DNA from: a bacterium
GTDB taxonomy: Bacteria > Pseudomonadota > Gammaproteobacteria > Burkholderiales > Thiobacillaceae
Reading direction: 5' to 3'
DNA length: 47,485 nucleotides
Assembly (NCBI GenBank): GCA_009772925.1
Contig: WOUQ01000016.1
Span: forward strand, 1-47,485
Part shown: in pieces, positions 43,723 to 47,485 of the stretch
Numbering within the stretch: the stretch's first letter is position 1
Layout: the number at the start of each line of letters is the position of its first letter
Notes under the pieces: model-generated
Told to the model about the DNA's origin: nothing
Seen by the model: only the letters and a program-made list of their open reading frames with translations
The model's database searches: none
Position numbers and translations under genes: made by a program

Positions 43723-45186
43723 TCAGCGCCGATGCTTCTCCCACAACTCGCGGCTGTCGATGGGCGTCATGTCCTCGTTGTGTTTCGGATTGCGGCCCGT
43801 GAAGCGCACGTAATCGTAGGGCTGGCCTTCCCAGGTTTCGCCGGTGGTAGTGTTGCGGGTGCCCCAGCGGTCGGTGTGATAGACGCTGCCGCCCTCGATG
43901 GACGAGATCCAGTCCTGCTCGCCGCGGATGGTCTGGGTGCGCTTGTAGTCCAGGTAGTCCTGGCTCTTCTGGCGCTCGTCGTAGGCGGCCTGCATCATCT
44001 CGCGCACGTCGCGGGCGTTGCCCGCCACCTTGCGTGCCGTCTCCTCCTCCATCCGCCTGAGCCGTTCCATGCCCTGTTTGACGTAATTCCTCACCCAACC
44101 CTCGTCCAGCGCATAGGAGCCGAGCATGGCACCGAACAGCGGTGCATAGTCCTCGAAGCGGTCACGTGGCGCCGCCACGGTGATGTGGCGGAAATTCCAG
44201 TTGCTGTCGAGGCGCGAGCCGAAGCTGATGCCCAGGGTATAGCCCTTGGTCGGCCCCTCGCGGGTATCGCAGTGATAAAGGAAATCGGCCACCTGTACCG
44301 GCCCCGCCGTATAGACCTGGGCCACCTGGGCGGCGATCTGCGGGCGCGGATTCACCTCGAGGAACTTCATGTTGCTGGCCAGCCCCTGGGCGCCGGAGAG
44401 GAAGCGCCAGGCCTGGTCCGGCGGCAGGTAGGGCGAGATGGGCACGCCCGGCACGCGCACGCCCAGGTTGGGGGTGATGACGTCGGCGCTGGTTACCATG
44501 AAGCTGGGGCTGCCCGCCGGGTCACTGGCGATGAACTGGCCTTTGCCCAGTTCCCTCACCCGCCAGCCGCTCGGAATCTGCAAGCTGGCCGAACCGTCGG
44601 CCAGACGATGCGGCTTCAGCGGCGGCAGGGCGGCGCGCTCGCCTGCGCCAGCGGCTTGCGCGGCCTTCATGGCGCGCACATTGGCCAGGATGGTGAGGAG
44701 GGTCGGCTTGATGGCCTCGAGCTGGCCCTGCGGCGCCGAAATGGTTGAGTAATGGAAGTGGCCGTCGCGCAGGCTCATCCAGGCCCGCATCTCCCGGCGG
44801 CCACCCTTGCCGTCGGCGAAGGCGCCGTCGAACTTCAGGCGGTCGCCCGCCCCAGAGGCCCATAGATTGCTGAGGGCGAGGTCGGGATAGAGCTGTGCGA
44901 TCTGTGCCACCTGCTGCCGTGCCAGGCTCATCAAGTCGGCGCCCGCCGCGGCGCCGAGCTGCAGGGCCACCTTGTAGCGCAGCGCGGGGTCGGCGACCCG
45001 CAGCATCTGCAGATTCCGGTCGCGGCCTTCCTCCGCCTTCCAGCCCGCCGGTAGGTAGAGCACGAAGCCGCCCTGCTGAGTGACCTGCTTCTGCATGGAA
45101 GGTGGCGCCGCTGCGCGCGCCGCGCACGCGACCAACAACAGGGAGAGAAACGCGACGCGGCTCAATGACCAGGACAAGCCACTCAT
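43723..45186 (-). CDS. exported (lipo)protein of unknown function
   Basis: A 487-residue protein with a signal sequence ending in a possible lipobox (LVAC, C21). Two similar halves follow: GGFVLYLPAGWKAEE ... LQMLRVADP (about 35-60) and ADGSASLQIPSGWRVRELG ... FIASDPAGSPSFMV (about 200-235), so a PsbP/DUF1795-like module may be duplicated. The C-terminal part is polar with Glu/Arg helices. ATG 45186 has a strong AAGGAGGT. I cannot name the family. It is a single gene, divergent from the next. Confidence 0.6.
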   Translation of the reverse strand: MSGLSWSLSRVAFLSLLLVACAARAAAPPSMQKQVTQQGGFVLYLPAGWKAEEGRDRNLQMLRVADPALRYKVALQLGAAAGADLMSLARQQVAQIAQLYPDLALSNLWASGAGDRLKFDGAFADGKGGRREMRAWMSLRDGHFHYSTISAPQGQLEAIKPTLLTILANVRAMKAAQAAGAGERAALPPLKPHRLADGSASLQIPSGWRVRELGKGQFIASDPAGSPSFMVTSADVITPNLGVRVPGVPISPYLPPDQAWRFLSGAQGLASNMKFLEVNPRPQIAAQVAQVYTAGPVQVADFLYHCDTREGPTKGYTLGISFGSRLDSNWNFRHITVAAPRDRFEDYAPLFGAMLGSYALDEGWVRNYVKQGMERLRRMEEETARKVAGNARDVREMMQAAYDERQKSQDYLDYKRTQTIRGEQDWISSIEGGSVYHTDRWGTRNTTTGETWEGQPYDYVRFTGRNPKHNEDMTPIDSRELWEKHRR

Positions 45187-45374
45187 GACCGACCTCCTTG
45201 TAGTGGGGAAGATGTCTTCATCATAGGGAAACCGCCGGAAAACAGGAGCGCGTCGGGCGGGGCGTGGCCAGCGTGTCGGAATATTTGACCTCCTGCCCCC
45301 GGTGCAGCCCTTGGCCGCTGATGGGCGATGCTGGCACGCTATACTGCTCCGCCACCTCTCGTGACGCACCGGCC

Positions 45375-45773
45375 ATGACCTCCGTTCTTCCCGGCGAGCC
45401 CGCGCCGCTCCTGCTCTCGGTCATCGAACTGCTGGGCTACCCCAACCTGCGCCCCCTCTATGAGCGCCTGGGCTACCGCGTGCATACCGAATTCGCCGTG
45501 CGCAAGGCCATCGCCTTCCTGCGCAAGGAAAAGCCGGCGGTGATCGTCGCCGATTTCTACTTCCAGCCAGATTTCCGCGACCGCGTCAGCAACCTCGAAT
45601 CCCTGCTGGCGGCGGCCCAATCACTCAAGGGGGTGAAGGTGCTGGTGCTCCACGAGAGCGCCCATGAGCATGCCCTGGAACGCCTGCGCCAGCGCTTCCG
45701 CATCGACGCGGCGCTGACCCTGCCGGCGCGTGAGGAGGAAATCGGCGCGCTTATTCGGGGGTGGGGTCCCTGA
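45375..45773 (+). CDS. small receiver-like protein of unknown function
   Basis: A 132-residue soluble protein with alternating strands and helices: LLLSVIELLGYP, VIVADFYF with an Asp where receivers carry theirs, VKVLVLHES, and LERLRQRFRIDAALTLP. It resembles a degenerate response-regulator receiver without output domain, but the second acidic pocket is not clear. ATG 45375 is chosen since earlier codons read through non-coding DNA. It precedes the PEP-CTERM gene by 155 bp. Confidence 0.55.
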   Translation: MTSVLPGEPAPLLLSVIELLGYPNLRPLYERLGYRVHTEFAVRKAIAFLRKEKPAVIVADFYFQPDFRDRVSNLESLLAAAQSLKGVKVLVLHESAHEHALERLRQRFRIDAALTLPAREEEIGALIRGWGP

Positions 45774-45792
45774 TGGGGGCATCGGCCGGAAG

Positions 45793-45811
45793 GTGTCGAT
45801 TTTTTTGACAC
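45793..45811 (+). promoter_or_regulatory. inverted repeat, candidate activator site for the PEP-CTERM promoter
   Basis: GTGTC-N9-GACAC with a T-rich spacer, 60 bp upstream of the sigma-54 motif; placement suits an enhancer-binding protein such as PrsR. The repeat is seen, the regulator inferred. Confidence 0.5.
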
Positions 45812-45870
45812 TTTGCCCCGGAAAAGAATGTTGTGTGGCATAGCGGGCTGTTTATTATGGAAAAAATTAT

Positions 45871-45887
45871 TTGGCATGAAATGTGCT
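45871..45887 (+). promoter_or_regulatory. sigma-54 promoter of the PEP-CTERM gene
   Basis: TTGGCATG-N4-TGCTT: GG (45873-45874) and GC (45885-45886) separated by exactly 10 bp, the -24/-12 spacing. A transcript would start near 45898, giving a leader of about 30 bases. Confidence 0.7.
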
Positions 45888-45927
45888 TGACCAATGGTAG
45901 GTATTATCCTTGACGTTGGACGCGACC

Positions 45928-47133
45928 ATGAAACGCAAAATTCTCACCCTCGTTCTTCCCTTGGCGTTGTCCAGCCTATCCGCGCAGGCGCAGTTCGTCT
46001 TGCCCGGCGCCGGCTACGTGCAGTACGGCGACGCCCAGTCCTACTCCCTGCCCGCCCTGGCCTATGCCACCGATCCCACCAAGACCGGGCCTGGTAATCC
46101 CTACTATGTGGTCTCCACGCCGGGCGCCATCAAGGACCTGATCGTGGTTGCCACCGGCGCCGACGGCACCCCGGTCAACACCAATATTGCTGGCATGGAT
46201 AACGCTTACTCCACGCCCAACGGCTCGGGTCCCATCTATTTCAGCACCGACACTTACACTGATCCTAATCAGGTGGGTGGCAACTTCACCGGCGACAACG
46301 CGAACACCTGGGACGCGACCGCGGGTTCCCTGAAGAGCTTCCTGCAGAAGGCGAACGGTGGCTTCGAGGACATGATCTTCTTCTTCAACAACAACCAGAC
46401 CAACAGCGGTGGGCAGGCGACGCAAAGCTTGGCGGCTTGGGCGCTGATCCAGGTGTGGGATTACACCACTAACCTGAACAACCCGACCCTGCTCGGCACT
46501 TACGAACTCGCCAACAAGGTGGTATCCACAAGCACCGGAGAAATGTATCGGCCGATTACTGAAGGCGGGGGTGGCCTGTTCAACGGCAACGTGACCACTT
46601 TCGCTTCTGACAATACCAGTGGCGGGCCGAATCAAACCAGCCAGAGAAACCCCAACGCCGGCACCAACATGCAGACCGACTATGTCCTCTCCGGCGGTGC
46701 CCTGTGTCTGACCAATACCGGGATTCTGGTGGGCTGCGGCGCCACCTTGCCTGCAGGCGTCACCATCGAGCAGCAGTTCGACCACAACCTGGGCGCCAAT
46801 CAGGCGGCCTACGCCATCGTCTTCCCCGAGTTGAACACCCTGTTGACGGGCCTCTTCAACTCCAACCTGGATCTCAGCAAGATCACCATGAGCGTCGACT
46901 TGCGCATGGGCTGCGCTCCTGGCTCTTCCAACGGCAACCCCACCGATCCAAACACGCCTTACAACGTCTGCAACGGTACGGGCTGGGGTTACGGCCGCGA
47001 GATCAACAACGGTTACGAGCAGGTGTTCATCGGCAAGGCCACTACCGTGGTGAATGTGCCCGAGCCCGCCACCCTGGCCCTGCTGGGCATGGGCCTGATC
47101 GGCCTGGGCCTGGCGCGCCGCCGCCGCGCCTGA
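45928..47133 (+). CDS. PEP-CTERM sorted exported protein
   Basis: A 401-residue secreted protein. Signal peptide 1-21 (TLVLPLALSSLSAQA), a long Asn/Thr/Gly-rich body typical of surface proteins, and the sorting signal VPEPATLALLGMGLIGLGLARRRRA at positions 377-401: the VPEP motif, a membrane segment and an Arg cluster. Such proteins are processed by exosortase EpsH/XrtA and are linked to exopolysaccharide and floc formation. The body has conserved-looking MIFFFNNNQTNSGG and a Cys-bearing loop (CLTNTGILVGCG). No exosortase gene is in the window. ATG 45928 begins the signal peptide. Substrate or partner unknown. Confidence 0.9.
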   Translation: MKRKILTLVLPLALSSLSAQAQFVLPGAGYVQYGDAQSYSLPALAYATDPTKTGPGNPYYVVSTPGAIKDLIVVATGADGTPVNTNIAGMDNAYSTPNGSGPIYFSTDTYTDPNQVGGNFTGDNANTWDATAGSLKSFLQKANGGFEDMIFFFNNNQTNSGGQATQSLAAWALIQVWDYTTNLNNPTLLGTYELANKVVSTSTGEMYRPITEGGGGLFNGNVTTFASDNTSGGPNQTSQRNPNAGTNMQTDYVLSGGALCLTNTGILVGCGATLPAGVTIEQQFDHNLGANQAAYAIVFPELNTLLTGLFNSNLDLSKITMSVDLRMGCAPGSSNGNPTDPNTPYNVCNGTGWGYGREINNGYEQVFIGKATTVVNVPEPATLALLGMGLIGLGLARRRRA

Positions 47134-47151
47134 AGTCGACACCGGCACGAT

Positions 47152-47181
47152 ACGAGGCCCCCGCAAGGGGGCCTCGTCGTT
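47152..47181 (+). terminator. terminator of the PEP-CTERM gene
   Basis: Stem acgaggccccc/gggggcctcgt (loop gcaa) followed by cgtttt, 18 bases after the stop codon. Confidence 0.85.
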
Positions 47182-47228
47182 TTCGGGCGCCGCATCCATC
47201 TCCCTGAACCTGGAAACCTTAGTAGGTC

Positions 47229-47412
47229 ATGTGTGGATCGCGCGCATGCCGCGTGGATCTGGGATGACGAGTTGTTGGCGTGAAACACCGCATTGGGCGT
47301 CATTGCGAGGAGCGTAGCGACACGGCAATCCAGGGGCTAGACGCGCCCTGCAAAGATCGCCACGCGGAGTATATGCCCGCAGGGCGCTCGCGATAATGGG
47401 ATGGACGCCCCT
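47229..47412. repeat. dispersed palindromic repeat (MITE-like) region
   Basis: Contains gcattgcgaggagcg-type words: gggcgtcattgcgaggagcg (47295-47314) with an imperfect inverse at 47384-47409, and ccgcgtggatct (47250-47261) with an inverse at 47354-47367. Common interspersed repeat style in many bacterial genomes; no transposase in it. The remainder to the window end (47413-47485) has no gene I can support. Confidence 0.55.
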
Positions 47413-47485
47413 TCCGGAACGGCATCGAAGTGCCAAAGTGGAAGTGTCTACAACCACTGAATGGAAAGGGTGTCCGAGATGAAGA

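Noticed and set aside
47227-47457. Minus-strand frame of 76 residues at the window end
   Set aside because: It consists of dispersed repeat sequence and has no start context or family.
47441-47485. Possible left end of another insertion sequence with a new gene start at ATG 47479
   Set aside because: Only seven coding bases are visible and no inverted repeat can be tested.

Overview
The window is a 47.5 kb chromosomal piece of a GC-rich, Gram-negative betaproteobacterium. The strongest clues are a NAD-reducing hydrogenase operon (hoxFUYHW), a PEP-CTERM exopolysaccharide-type exported protein behind a sigma-54 promoter, a dprA-smg-topoisomerase III string, HemP, and a DksA with a long Ala/Lys/Pro tail. 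A hydrogen-using member of the Rhodocyclales/Nitrosomonadales group fits best; the genus cannot be fixed from sequence alone.

Layout. 1-1.9 kb is accessory DNA: a possible transposase end, a vapBC-type toxin-antitoxin pair, and a REP-associated (RAYT) transposase bracketed by copies of cggggtcagacac. 1.9-3.2 kb (minus) carries ygfX and a secreted trypsin-like protease. 3.2-6.1 kb holds a UDP-HexNAc dehydrogenase and a C4-epimerase, split by a four-helix-bundle (S23/IVP) gene whose ends carry inverted heptamer repeats; a further repeat copy sits in frame inside the epimerase. 6.0-10.0 kb has dacB and priA, with a DnaA-box-like cluster between them. 10.1-15.2 kb is the compact hox operon with its own maturation protease. 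15.3-18.6 kb (minus) has dksA, metA and a P-loop ATPase. 18.7-22.0 kb has a Fur-boxed hemP, a broken porin and ahpCF. 22.1-27.6 kb is a probable zinc/metal block: ChaN, a His-rich small protein, an outer-membrane porin interrupted by TGA, znuA, znuB (no znuC) and a DmeF-type exporter.

27.7-32.8 kb (minus) is an iron/stress block: a four-gene DUF2325 operon of unknown function, bacterioferritin, Bfd, a COG0523 GTPase and Dps; OxyR is divergent from dps. Three sites share the pattern GAGAA-N3-TT[CG][TG]C (hemP, DUF2325 operon, bfd) and look like one Fur regulon. 33.9-43.6 kb is mostly housekeeping: lipA, a small secreted protein, htpX, fmt, def, a LysM protein, dprA, smg and topoisomerase III. 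43.7-47.5 kb has a secreted protein of unknown function, a small receiver-like protein, the PEP-CTERM protein and a terminal dispersed repeat.

Most worth a second look: (i) heptamer repeats tied to the S23/IVP gene and inserted into a working-looking epimerase; (ii) the RAYT unit whose ends supply the last codons of vapC and ygfX; (iii) the iron-responsive DUF2325 operon; (iv) the zinc locus with an in-frame TGA and no ATPase. No tRNA, rRNA or CRISPR array was seen.
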